Assembly (NCBI GenBank): GCA_023419315.1
Contig: JAEZYE010000004.1
Coordinates: 1-64,000, forward strand
Direction of reading: 5' to 3'
DNA length: 64,000 nt
Source: Pseudomonadota bacterium
GTDB lineage: Bacteria; Pseudomonadota; Gammaproteobacteria; Xanthomonadales; Xanthomonadaceae
In this document: positions 43,604 to 51,693 of the stretch, piece after piece
Position numbering within the stretch: position 1 is the stretch's first letter
Layout of the letters: each line of letters starts with the position of its first letter
Made by a program: the position numbers and the translations under genes
The notes under the pieces: generated by a model
Seen by the model: only the letters and a program-made list of their open reading frames with translations
Databases searched by the model: none
Told to the model about the DNA's origin: nothing

Positions 43604-44635
43604 ATGAGCGAGAAATCCACGGTCGTCGTCGTCCGCCGGATCAAGAAGGTCCATGGCGGCGGTCACCACGGCGGAAGCTGGAAGGTCGCCTACGCGGATT
43701 TCGTCACCGCGATGATGGCCTTCTTCATGGTCATGTGGCTGGTCGGCGCAACCACCAACAAGGATCGCGCGGCGATTTCGGAGTACTTCCGCAATCCCAG
43801 CCCGATCGTCGGCAAGAGCTTTTCGCCCGCGCCGGGTCCGAACGGTCCCGGCGGCGCGAGCACGTCGCTGATCAAGCTGGGCGGCACGATGGACATCCCG
43901 CGCGGCAGCGGTGAAGACCCGTTCGCCAAGCCGGAGCAGAAAACCGCCCAGGAAAAGGCCGACGAAAAGGCGCAGGACGAAAAACGCCTGGAGTCGCTGA
44001 TGAAGGCGCTGGAGGAGGCCATCGGCAAGAGCCAGGCGCTGGAGCCATTCAAGGATCAGCTGCTGCTCGACATCACGCCGGAAGGTTTGCGCATCCAGAT
44101 CGTCGATCAGCAGAACCGGCCGATGTTCGATCTCGGCAGTTCGACGCTCAAGCCGTACACCTCCGACATCCTTCACGAGCTCGCCGGCTTCATCAATCGT
44201 GTGCCGAACCGCATCAGCATCACCGGCCACACCGATCTGACGGCCTATGCGCGTCGCGGTTACAGCAACTGGGAATTGAGCGCCGAGCGCGCCAACGCCG
44301 CGCGCCGGGCGCTCGCCGAAGGCGGCATGGATGAAAGCAAGGTCACGCGCGTGGTCGGCCTGTCTTCTTCGGTGCTGTTCGACAAGCAGAATCCGATGAA
44401 CCCGATCAATCGCCGCATCAGCATCGTGGTGATGACCAAGGCAGCCGAAGCGCTCGCGCTGAATGACAGCGGCGTGCCCGTCGGCGCGATCGAACCGGAT
44501 GGCGATGTGCAGGCGCCCGAGCCGACCAACGTCGCCCATGCCCCGGCCGCGCCGGCGGTCCCGGACATCACGCCAAGGATCGCGCCCGCCATCGCGCCGG
44601 GCTCCGGCGCGAGCGGCGCTGCGCACGCACCCTGA
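43604..44635 (+). CDS. motB: Flagellar motor stator protein MotB
   Basis: This 343-residue protein has a single membrane helix, YADFVTAMMAFFMVMWLVG, carrying the proton-binding Asp32. A plug/linker follows, and an OmpA-like peptidoglycan-binding domain lies at about 175-285 (ISITGHTDLTAYARR, NWELSAERANAARRAL). A Pro/Ala-rich tail ends the protein. AAGG lies before the ATG. Confidence 0.95.
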   Translation: MSEKSTVVVVRRIKKVHGGGHHGGSWKVAYADFVTAMMAFFMVMWLVGATTNKDRAAISEYFRNPSPIVGKSFSPAPGPNGPGGASTSLIKLGGTMDIPRGSGEDPFAKPEQKTAQEKADEKAQDEKRLESLMKALEEAIGKSQALEPFKDQLLLDITPEGLRIQIVDQQNRPMFDLGSSTLKPYTSDILHELAGFINRVPNRISITGHTDLTAYARRGYSNWELSAERANAARRALAEGGMDESKVTRVVGLSSSVLFDKQNPMNPINRRISIVVMTKAAEALALNDSGVPVGAIEPDGDVQAPEPTNVAHAPAAPAVPDITPRIAPAIAPGSGASGAAHAP

Positions 44636-44643
44636 TCCGCAGG

Positions 44644-44706
44644 CGTTGATCCACTACGTTGATCCACGGGCGTTTGCGTGCGCGCGTCTGCACGCACGCG
44701 TGTGCG
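44644..44706. promoter_or_regulatory. Direct repeats and Z-prone hairpin upstream of HipA-like kinase gene
   Basis: CGTTGATCCAC occurs twice (44644-44654, 44657-44667), a 13-base period. Next comes TGCGTGC (44675-44681) with GCACGCA (44690-44696) inside a largely alternating purine-pyrimidine run to 44706. All lie in the 85-base gap between motB and the kinase gene, a plausible operator zone. Confidence 0.45.
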
Positions 44707-44720
44707 GTTATCCTTGCGCG

Positions 44721-45494
44721 ATGCCGCCACGCACTGTTTCCGCCACCCGTTATGTCACCCCGCTGCGCGAAGGCGGATCGATGCCGGCCGTGGTCGAGGC
44801 CGATGATCTTGGCCTGTACGTCCTGAAGTTCCGCGGCGCCGGACAAGGGCCGCGCGCGCTGGTGGCCGAGTGGATTTCCGGCGAAATCGCCCGCGCGCTG
44901 GATCTGCCGGTGCCGGAAATCGTCTTCATCGATCTGGACCCGGAACTCGCGCGCACCGAAGGCGATCCGGAAATCCAGGATCTGATCAAGGCCAGCGCCG
45001 GCCTCAACCTGGCGATGGACTATCTTCCGGGCGCGGCCAATTTCGATCCGCTGGCCGAGCAACCGTCTCCGGAACTGGCTTCCGCGATCGTGTGGTTCGA
45101 TGCCTTCATCAGCAATGTCGATCGCACCGTGCGCAATCCCAACCTGCTGGTCTGGCACCGGCGCGTGATGCTGATCGATCACGGCGCTTCGCTGTATTTC
45201 CATCATGGCTGGGATGGCGATGTGTCCGGTGCGGGCCGGCCGTTTCCGCTGATCAAGGACCACGTGCTGCTGCCGCTGGCCGATGGGCTGGCCGAGGCGG
45301 ACGTCCGCCTCAGCGCAAAGCTGGATCCGCAGCGCCTGGCCGATATCGTCGCGCAAGTGCCCGATGCCTGGCTCGAAGGCGGCGACGCGTTCGGCACGCC
45401 GGAACAGCAGCGCATCGCATACACGCAATACCTGCAACAGCGGCTCGCCCTGCCGCACGCCTTCGTGCAGGAGGCCGAACGTGCGCGCGGCTGA
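44721..45494 (+). CDS. HipA-family kinase-like protein
   Basis: This 257-residue protein is far shorter than HipA toxins (about 440) but keeps kinase features: LKFRGAGQG (Lys36 as possible ATP ligand), the catalytic-loop type SNVDRTVRNPNLL with Asp134, and the metal motif LIDHGASLYF with Asp153. This matches the stand-alone HipA-like family that pairs with a DUF3037 gene, here overlapping by 14 bases. No HipB-like antitoxin is present, so a toxin-antitoxin role should not be assumed. The start has no good ribosome binding site. Confidence 0.8.
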   Translation: MPPRTVSATRYVTPLREGGSMPAVVEADDLGLYVLKFRGAGQGPRALVAEWISGEIARALDLPVPEIVFIDLDPELARTEGDPEIQDLIKASAGLNLAMDYLPGAANFDPLAEQPSPELASAIVWFDAFISNVDRTVRNPNLLVWHRRVMLIDHGASLYFHHGWDGDVSGAGRPFPLIKDHVLLPLADGLAEADVRLSAKLDPQRLADIVAQVPDAWLEGGDAFGTPEQQRIAYTQYLQQRLALPHAFVQEAERARG

Positions 45495-45873
45495 TACCTA
45501 CGATTACGCCGTCATCCGCGTGGTGCCGCGCGTGGAACGCGAGGAGTTCCTCAACGTCGGCATCCTGCTGTCATGCGAACGCAGCGGCTACCTGCACGCG
45601 CGCATCGAACTGGATGAAGGTCGCCTGCGTGCGCTCGATCCGGACATCGACATCGAATCCCTGCGCCGCCACCTGGACGCCATCCCGCGCATCTGCGAAG
45701 GCGGTGCGCAGGCCGGTCCGATTGGCCTGTTGCCCAAGCGCGCACGCTTCCACTGGCTGACCGCCAAGCGCAGCGCCATCATCCAGACCTCGCCGGTGCA
45801 CATGGGCAAGTGCGGCGACATGGACGCGATCCTCGAACACCTGATGGATCGCATGGTGCGGGTACGGCGCTGA
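45481..45873 (+). CDS. DUF3037 family protein
   Basis: This 130-residue protein has the DUF3037 opening YDYAVIRVVPRVEREEFLNVGILL and a central GGAQAGPIGLLPKRARFHWLTAKRSAIIQTSPVH. It starts at a GTG inside the kinase gene, so translation is coupled. The consistent pairing with a HipA-like kinase suggests that it is a substrate, adaptor or modulator. Function unknown. Confidence 0.85.
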   Translation: MRAADTYDYAVIRVVPRVEREEFLNVGILLSCERSGYLHARIELDEGRLRALDPDIDIESLRRHLDAIPRICEGGAQAGPIGLLPKRARFHWLTAKRSAIIQTSPVHMGKCGDMDAILEHLMDRMVRVRR

Positions 45874-45877
45874 GCCG

Positions 45878-46162
45878 ATGAGCGTGTATGTCGACGATGC
45901 GGTGCATCCCTGGCGCGGCCAGCGCTGGGCGCACCTGATGGCCGACACACTGCCCGAACTCCATGCGATGGCGGAGCGGCTGGGCATCCCGCGCCGCGCT
46001 TTCCAGAACAAGACCAGCGGCGCGCACTACGACGTGACGGCCGAATTGCGGCTGGAAGCCATCCGTCTGGGCGCGGTCGCGCTTTCGCGCCATACCGATC
46101 GCGAACGCCTGAAGGCCGTGATCCAGCGCGCCCGCGAACAGGGCCGTGGCCTGCACGGCTGA
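45878..46162 (+). CDS. DUF4031 family protein
   Basis: This 94-residue protein starts MSVYVDDAVHPWRGQRWAHLMADT and ends in a basic helix, as in DUF4031. It lies four bases after the DUF3037 gene and is probably co-transcribed with the kinase pair. Function unknown. Confidence 0.8.
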   Translation: MSVYVDDAVHPWRGQRWAHLMADTLPELHAMAERLGIPRRAFQNKTSGAHYDVTAELRLEAIRLGAVALSRHTDRERLKAVIQRAREQGRGLHG

Positions 46163-46251
46163 CCCGCTTTCCCGCCACGTTCTCTTCATCCGGCCGGACC
46201 GAATGTTTTCCTCCCGAGGCAGTTCCGCCGCGGGTCAAACAGGAGCCCCCC

Positions 46252-46350
46252 ATGCCGAACCAGCGCCAACCCCAGGATCAGGAACCGCGGGACCCGCAGC
46301 GCGATCAGCAAGCGCCCGGACCGGACTTCCAGGACGAGGAAGAAGAGTAA
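46252..46350 (+). CDS. Small acidic disordered protein, 32 residues
   Basis: An ATG with AGGAG seven bases upstream opens a 32-codon frame, MPNQRQPQDQEPRD at the start and PDFQDEEEE at the end. It is very rich in Gln, Asp, Glu and Pro with no hydrophobic core. An intrinsic terminator begins 31 bases after its stop. Strong ribosome binding site plus terminator support a real short gene. I do not recognise the family. Confidence 0.6.
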   Translation: MPNQRQPQDQEPRDPQRDQQAPGPDFQDEEEE

Positions 46351-46381
46351 GGCCCAACCCCCGATGTCTCTGGGGAAAAGG

Positions 46382-46416
46382 AACCCCTGGCCGGGCGACC
46401 GGCCGGGGTTTTCTTT
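46382..46416 (+). terminator. Intrinsic terminator after small acidic gene
   Basis: AACCCC-T-GGCCGG and CCGGCC-GGGGTT form a 12-bp stem with a single bulged T and loop GCGA, followed by TTTCTTT. It ends the kinase/DUF3037/DUF4031/small-gene stretch. Confidence 0.88.
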
Positions 46417-46462
46417 GCCTGCAATGCAGGTTGCCGGGTGAAGGATCGGCCGCCGGAAAACC

Positions 46463-47011
46463 TCAGAACGCGTCGCTTGCCGGACGGATTTCCACGCCCA
46501 GCGCCATGCACAGCTGTTGCATGGCTTCATCGTCGCGGCTCAATGCAATCCAGCCCGCGTATGCGTCACCATCGGTGTTCCAGTTCCACAGCGTGTACCC
46601 GTGTTCGCGAAGCCGATCGTAGGCAACCGCCATCAGGGCCGGTACATCGACGCCATCAAGGAAATCGTCGTCGCTGGTGTCGCCGCCCCAGTCGATATCG
46701 ATGTTCCAGCGCGAAGCGAGTTGCCCGATGCTGTCCACCAGCGATTCGGTGTCCTTCCAGTCCACATGGAAGCCCGCGGACCAGTCGATGGCCTCGCTCA
46801 GCACCGGCAACCATTGCGACTCGTCGCCGCCGACCGCGCCCATGCCATCGCGCCACAGCGAGAACTGGCGCAGCGCGGATTCCTCGTCGCCCGGGTTGAT
46901 CAGCGACAGCAGGTTCCAAACCAGTGCTTCCTGATCACCGGTATCGATCTCTTCATCGTCCGCGTCCTGCGGATAGTCATCGAACTCGAAATCGTCGTCG
47001 GGGTGTGTCAT
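46463..47011 (-). CDS. DUF6630-like acidic protein
   Basis: This 182-residue strongly acidic protein (DDDFEFDDYPQDADDEEID near the start) has no signal or membrane segment. The middle contains WNLLSLINPGDEESALRQFS and WLPVLSEAIDWSAGFHVDWKD, which I associate with DUF6630. Function unknown. Single gene; it converges on the terminator at 46382. Confidence 0.6.
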   Translation of the reverse strand: MTHPDDDFEFDDYPQDADDEEIDTGDQEALVWNLLSLINPGDEESALRQFSLWRDGMGAVGGDESQWLPVLSEAIDWSAGFHVDWKDTESLVDSIGQLASRWNIDIDWGGDTSDDDFLDGVDVPALMAVAYDRLREHGYTLWNWNTDGDAYAGWIALSRDDEAMQQLCMALGVEIRPASDAF

Positions 47012-47131
47012 CGAGGGTTTCCAGCGAATCGAAAGCGCGATCCTGCGCTCGTCGGCACGTGGCTGTGAAGCCCTGTTGGGAGCAGCGACGGGCCGGGTTT
47101 ATGCTAGCGCCCCTTTTGCGAAGAACGTCCC

Positions 47132-47377
47132 ATGAGCACCGAAACCCCGCCTGACCGCCTCGCGTCCGATCCGTCCAGCCCGTTCCACGATGAAGCCATG
47201 CTCGAGCGCGGCGTCGGCATCCGCTTCAATGGCGTGGAGCGTGACAACGTCGAGGAATACTGCGTCAGCGAAGGCTGGATCCGCGTGCCGGTCGGCAAGT
47301 CCAAGGATCGCCGCGGCAATCCGATGACGCTGAAGGTCAAGGGCGAAGTGATCGCGTACTTCCGCGAACAGCATTGA
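47132..47377 (+). CDS. DUF3297 family protein
   Basis: This 81-residue protein has the pattern FHDEAMLERGVGIRFNGVER and EGWIRVPVGKSKDRRGNPM that marks DUF3297. It is a small soluble protein of unknown function. The start ATG gives MSTETPPDRL; no strong ribosome binding site is seen. It converges on the M56 peptidase gene. Confidence 0.82.
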   Translation: MSTETPPDRLASDPSSPFHDEAMLERGVGIRFNGVERDNVEEYCVSEGWIRVPVGKSKDRRGNPMTLKVKGEVIAYFREQH

Positions 47378-47418
47378 GTCGTGCCGTCCTCCGCGCGTGG
47401 CGGAGGACGGTCTTTGTT

Positions 47419-49242
47419 TCATCGCGAGGCGGGCTGTGCCAATCCGTTGCGGATGGCGCCGTCGATCAAGCGCTGCATCTCGCGATGCGCGCGATCACTT
47501 GCCTTCGCCTGCTGGTCGCCCAGCACGGCCTGCTTTTCGCCCAACACCGCCTGTTGCGAATCCAGCCCTGCCTGCTGGCGGTCGAGCGCCTGTTGTTGCT
47601 GGTCCAGCGATGCCGCCTTGCGATCCAGTTCGGCGCGTTCGCGATTCGCGGCGGCCGTGTCGTCCATCGCAAGCGAAACATGGCGCACCGCCATGTCCGC
47701 GTGCTGCCGGCCGATATCCGCCATCTTGCTGCCCAGGCCGGCCATCTGCTGGCCGAGCGCCGCCTGCTTCTTGCCCAGTGCGGCCTGTTGTTCGCCCAGC
47801 GCCGCCTGCTGTTCGCCGAGCACCTGCATCGGCTTCCAGAGCGCATGCGCGCGTTCGATGGTGGCCGCATCGCGGATGACATAGGCGCGTTTGTCCTGCC
47901 GCACCCACAACAACGGAGACTTGTCGTCGCCGCGCAGGCGCGCCATTGCCTTGAAATCCTCGCTTTCCGCATTGGCCGTGGTGTGATCGCCTTCCATCAG
48001 GATGTAGGCGTAGTCGTCGCCGTCGGAGCGCTGCGTGAACGTGGACGTGCCTGCCTTGGGCGTTGCGGCGGAGGCCGGCGCGGCCGCGACTGCCGTGCCG
48101 GTTTGCGGCGAAACAATCGGGCGGGCCGCCGGCTGCGCATCGGCCGATGCGCCGGTGGAGGCGACAGGCCTGGAGGCGGCGCCCACGGCAGGCGCAACGC
48201 TGTGCTCGACCGAGGCGACAACCCGATAGGGCAATGCCGCCAGGATGACGAGGCCAACCACGATGGCCAGCGGAACGAAGTGCGGTTTGACGCCGGTGTT
48301 CTGCAACATCACGAGTCTCCTCTTGAGCAAGGTGTAGGTGGGCGAAGCGCTGGCAAGGCCGGCGCAGGGACGCGGCGCGACGCCCAGCCGCAACAGCAGG
48401 CGGCCATAGTCGTGGGCGGTGTGTTGCGTGGTGGCCAGCACCGTTTCATCGCACGCCGCTTCGCGCGCGATGGCGTATTCACGGACGGCGAAATGCGCGC
48501 CGGGATGGAAGAAGAACAGGTGGCGCGCGATCGCGGGCATCCAGCCCCACCAGAGATCGCGGCGACGGAAATGGCCCAGTTCGTGATGCAACGCCATGCG
48601 CAGCTCCGCTTCCTCCAGGCGTTCGAGCACATCGGCCGGCAACAGCACGACCGCGCGGCGCGGACCGAGCAGTTGCGGCGAGGCAATGTCGTCGGACACT
48701 TGCAATGAGGGCAGGCGCTCAAGACAGAGTTCACGGCCGACATGCCGATACAGTGCCAGCACACGCGCATCCACGCATTCGCGTGCACCGGCACGCCAGC
48801 GCCGCGCCCGCTGCCATTCCTGCAGCGTCTGCAAGGCCGTCATCACCACACCGGTCATCCACAGCCACGCCAGCAGCGTGAACCACGGAAACGGCGCGGA
48901 ATCCGATGGCGCCGGCATCTGCATCGAAGTCGCGGGCGTGGTCGCGATTGCATCGTCGCGCGCGACGCGGGTCATGTCGACGGCTGCGACCTGCGGCGTT
49001 GCGGACGCCAATGGCGCAGCCATCTCCGCCTGCGAAGGCCACCACGCCAGTTCAAATGGCGCGGGCCACAGCAGGCCGATGACCAGTTGCGCCGACACCA
49101 GCCACCACAGCCAGCAACGCACGGTTGCCGGCCAACTCGGCCACAGCCTGCACACCGCGGCGATGACGCCGATCAGAACCAGCGATTGCACGCTCACGAT
49201 GCCGAGCCGTTCCACGAATTCGGCGATCAGGTCGCTGTCCAT
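47419..49242 (-). CDS. BlaR1-like M56 membrane metallopeptidase
   Basis: This 607-residue protein has N-terminal membrane helices and a gluzincin domain with HExxH at His220-Glu221-His224 (MALHHELGHFRRRD) and a later acidic ligand in YAIAREAACDE. Another helix lies near 320, followed by an Ala/Pro linker and a Gln-rich coiled coil of repeated seven-residue units such as QQAALGE and KKQAALG. It lacks a penicillin-binding sensor, so it is not a classic beta-lactam receptor. BlaI ends one base upstream; AAGGAGG lies in the BlaI coding end. It probably cleaves BlaI on an unknown signal. Confidence 0.88.
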   Translation of the reverse strand: MDSDLIAEFVERLGIVSVQSLVLIGVIAAVCRLWPSWPATVRCWLWWLVSAQLVIGLLWPAPFELAWWPSQAEMAAPLASATPQVAAVDMTRVARDDAIATTPATSMQMPAPSDSAPFPWFTLLAWLWMTGVVMTALQTLQEWQRARRWRAGARECVDARVLALYRHVGRELCLERLPSLQVSDDIASPQLLGPRRAVVLLPADVLERLEEAELRMALHHELGHFRRRDLWWGWMPAIARHLFFFHPGAHFAVREYAIAREAACDETVLATTQHTAHDYGRLLLRLGVAPRPCAGLASASPTYTLLKRRLVMLQNTGVKPHFVPLAIVVGLVILAALPYRVVASVEHSVAPAVGAASRPVASTGASADAQPAARPIVSPQTGTAVAAAPASAATPKAGTSTFTQRSDGDDYAYILMEGDHTTANAESEDFKAMARLRGDDKSPLLWVRQDKRAYVIRDAATIERAHALWKPMQVLGEQQAALGEQQAALGKKQAALGQQMAGLGSKMADIGRQHADMAVRHVSLAMDDTAAANRERAELDRKAASLDQQQQALDRQQAGLDSQQAVLGEKQAVLGDQQAKASDRAHREMQRLIDGAIRNGLAQPASR

Positions 49243-49243
49243 C

Positions 49244-49627
49244 TCAGACCTCCTTGCGGCGTGACTGCAGATCAGCGACGAGCTTCTCGAGCTCCGCCAA
49301 TTCGGTATCGCTTACCCGGCCACGCTCGGACATCCATGCGACGAATGGCGAGACCGAACCCTGCAGCGTGTTCTGCACGAACTGTCCGACAGCGCTGCGC
49401 ACCACGTCGTCCGGCCCGGCCGTGGTGGCATAACGGTAGACGCCTTCGACTTGCCTGCGTTGCAGATAGCCCTTGGTGCGCAGCCGCTCCATCATCGTCA
49501 GTACGGTGGATCGCGCCAGCCCGCGCGATTCGCCGAAGCCGCTGGCGACTTCGCCCACGCTGGCCTCGCCTTGCGAAGCCACGTACTGCAGGAGCGCGAG
49601 CTCCTGATCTCCGACCGATTTGCGCAT
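49244..49627 (-). CDS. BlaI/MecI/CopY-family transcriptional repressor
   Basis: This 127-residue winged-helix protein has a DNA-binding segment with RSTVLTMMERLRTKGYLQRR and a C-terminal dimer helix. GGAG lies seven bases before the ATG. Two perfect TACA-N2-TGTA palindromes sit just upstream, which implies autoregulation of the repressor/peptidase pair. Confidence 0.92.
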   Translation of the reverse strand: MRKSVGDQELALLQYVASQGEASVGEVASGFGESRGLARSTVLTMMERLRTKGYLQRRQVEGVYRYATTAGPDDVVRSAVGQFVQNTLQGSVSPFVAWMSERGRVSDTELAELEKLVADLQSRRKEV

Positions 49628-49640
49628 TGCCCCGCTCCAT

Positions 49641-49685
49641 GACTACACGTGTAGTCACACTGGCATTGACTACAGTTGTAGTCAA
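49641..49685 (-). promoter_or_regulatory. Two BlaI-type operators and overlapping -35
   Basis: GACTACACGTGTAGTC (49641-49656) is a perfect 16-bp palindrome. TTGACTACAGTTGTAGTCAA (49666-49685) has 9-bp perfect arms. Both contain TACA-N2-TGTA, the BlaI/CopY core. On the minus strand the distal one supplies TTGACT as a -35. Centres are about 27 bases apart. Confidence 0.85.
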
Positions 49686-49709
49686 GCGCCGTTCGTCGGG
49701 GAAACTTCG

Positions 49710-50972
49710 TCAGGAGGGCGCGCACGCGGCGGCGCGCGCCTGCATCAACGCGCGCTCGCGTGCGTTGCGGGTCAACGCGGCCGCCCGCTCGAATTCCACC
49801 CGTGCTTCCTGGCGACGCCCCAGCTGCTCCAGCAGATCGCCGCGCACGGCCGGCAAATGCGGATACTCACCAAGGCGGGGTTCCCCCGCCAGCGCATCGA
49901 TGAGCGGCAGCGCCGCCGCCGCGCCTTCGGCCCGGGCGATCGCCACGGCGCGGTTGAGTTCGATGATCGGCGACGGCATGACGGCAGCGAGTTGCGCATA
50001 GAGCGCCGCGATGCGCGACCAGTCGGTCTGTTCCGCGCGCCGCGCGCGCGCGTGGCATGCCGCGATTTCCGCCTGCAGGACGTAAGGCAACGAAGCGCCG
50101 CCCAACTGCTGCGCGCGCGCAAGCGCATCCAGGCCGCGCCGGATCTGCAGATGATCCCAGCGTGCGCGATCCTGATCCGGCAACAGCACGGGCGACCCGT
50201 CATGCGTGGTCCGCGCCTTCACGCGCGAAGCCTGCAATTCCATCAGTGCGAGCAGGCCATGAACTTCCGGTTCCTGCGGCATCAATCCCGACAGCACACG
50301 CCCGAGTCGCAGCGCTTCGTCGCACAGACCCGGGCGCATCCAGTCATCGCCAGCCGTGGCCGAATAGCCCTCGTTGAAGATCAGGTAGATCACTTCGAGC
50401 ACGGATTCCACCCGCTCGGCCAGCTCGTTCCGGCGCGGGACTTCAAACGGCACCTGCTTCTGCGCCAGCGTGCGCTTGGCGCGCACGATGCGCTGGGCGA
50501 TCGTGGGTTCCGATTGCAGGAACGCGCGGGCGATTTCATCCGTGCTCAAGCCACCCAGAAGCCGCAACGTCAGTGCGACCCGCGCTTCCGTCGGCAGCAC
50601 CGGATGACAGGCGACGAAGACCAGGCGCAGCAGGTCGTCGCCGATATCATCTCCCAGCCAATCGTCATCGTCCGGCGCGTCCATCGCCTGGCCGTCGAGT
50701 TCGTAGGCCAACGCATCCTGCTTGCTTGCATGCAGTTGCCGCTGGCGCAGGCGATCGATCGCACGATGTTTGGCGGCCGCCATCCACCACGCGGCGGGGT
50801 TCTCGGGCATGCCGCTTTCGGGCCAGCGTTCGAGCGCGGTGACCAGCACGTCCTGCGCAATCTCTTCCGCGGCGCCCACGTCGCCCAGCATGCGCGACAG
50901 GCGCGCGATCAGTCGCGGCGCCTCCATGCGCCACAGGGCATCGATGGTGCGCGGGATGTCGTGCATGGCCAT
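49710..50972 (-). CDS. ECF42-type RNA polymerase sigma factor
   Basis: This 420-residue protein has sigma2 with AEEIAQDVLVTALERWP and ENPAAWWMAAAKHRAIDRLR, then sigma4 with LGGLSTDEIARAFLQSEPTIAQRIVRAKR. A C-terminal extension of about 200 residues with TPR-like helices (DUF6596 type) follows, including YLIFNEGYSATAGDD. This layout is diagnostic of ECF42, whose genes cluster with DGPF/YCII proteins, as here. It is the last gene of a six-gene minus-strand run starting with a DGPF gene. No anti-sigma factor is visible; control by the C-terminal extension is known for this group. Confidence 0.93.
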   Translation of the reverse strand: MAMHDIPRTIDALWRMEAPRLIARLSRMLGDVGAAEEIAQDVLVTALERWPESGMPENPAAWWMAAAKHRAIDRLRQRQLHASKQDALAYELDGQAMDAPDDDDWLGDDIGDDLLRLVFVACHPVLPTEARVALTLRLLGGLSTDEIARAFLQSEPTIAQRIVRAKRTLAQKQVPFEVPRRNELAERVESVLEVIYLIFNEGYSATAGDDWMRPGLCDEALRLGRVLSGLMPQEPEVHGLLALMELQASRVKARTTHDGSPVLLPDQDRARWDHLQIRRGLDALARAQQLGGASLPYVLQAEIAACHARARRAEQTDWSRIAALYAQLAAVMPSPIIELNRAVAIARAEGAAAALPLIDALAGEPRLGEYPHLPAVRGDLLEQLGRRQEARVEFERAAALTRNARERALMQARAAACAPS

Positions 50973-51039
50973 GGCGGCGGATCACACCACCGGGGATGCA
51001 TGCGCGCAAGCCTTCGCGATCCGCCATGCGCGCACCGGC

Positions 51040-51684
51040 TCAGTCGCGCGCAAAGGTCAGGTGGACGACGTCCGGCGTGGCGACGGTCCGTTGCAGTCGC
51101 AAGCCGTGCAGATCCGTGCCCACGCCGTCGAACAGTCGCTCGCCCGCACCCAGCAAGGCCGGCACGACATGCAGCATCATTTCATCGACATGCCCCGCCG
51201 CCAGGTACTGGCGCGCGGTGGCTGCACCTCCGGACAACGCCACATCCGCACCGTTCGCGGCTTCGCGCGCTATCTGCAATGCCCGTTCGATGCCTTCGGT
51301 GACGAAGATGAAACGCGTACCGCCCTGCATTTCCAGTACCGGGCGCGGATGCTGCGTGAGCACGATGACGGGGTGATGGAACGGCGGTTCCTCACCCCAC
51401 CAACCGTTCCAGGGCTCGCGCTCGTTCCAGGGTCCGGGATGCCCTCCGAACATGTTGCGGCCCATCAACGTCGCGCCGATGTTGCGCTGCGTTTCCTCGA
51501 CCACGGCCGTGCTCGGCGTGATCGCACCGCCTTCCATGCCATGCGCGCGGCGGAAAATCTCCAGCGCGAACGCCCATTCGTGCAGGCGCTCGCCTCCCAC
51601 GCCAAGCGGGTGCGCGACGCTCTGCGCCGGCCCGGCGACGAAGCCATCCAGTGACATCGCAATGCGTAAGCGCAATCGGGACAT
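51040..51684 (-). CDS. Dihydrofolate reductase-family protein (RibD C-terminal type)
   Basis: This 214-residue protein opens LRLRIAMSLDGFVAG and has GATLMGRNMFGG, VTEGIERAL and ADVALSGGAATARQYL, the NADPH-binding pattern of the RibD C-terminal/DHFR fold. Closely related genes lie in ECF42 clusters. Substrate unknown. The neighbouring gene at 51694 encodes a second, divergent paralog nine bases upstream. Confidence 0.86.
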   Translation of the reverse strand: MSRLRLRIAMSLDGFVAGPAQSVAHPLGVGGERLHEWAFALEIFRRAHGMEGGAITPSTAVVEETQRNIGATLMGRNMFGGHPGPWNEREPWNGWWGEEPPFHHPVIVLTQHPRPVLEMQGGTRFIFVTEGIERALQIAREAANGADVALSGGAATARQYLAAGHVDEMMLHVVPALLGAGERLFDGVGTDLHGLRLQRTVATPDVVHLTFARD

Positions 51685-51693
51685 GTCCGCGCC

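Noticed and set aside
44721..45873. HipBA toxin-antitoxin system
   Set aside because: No HTH antitoxin is adjacent, the kinase is half-size and the partner is DUF3037.
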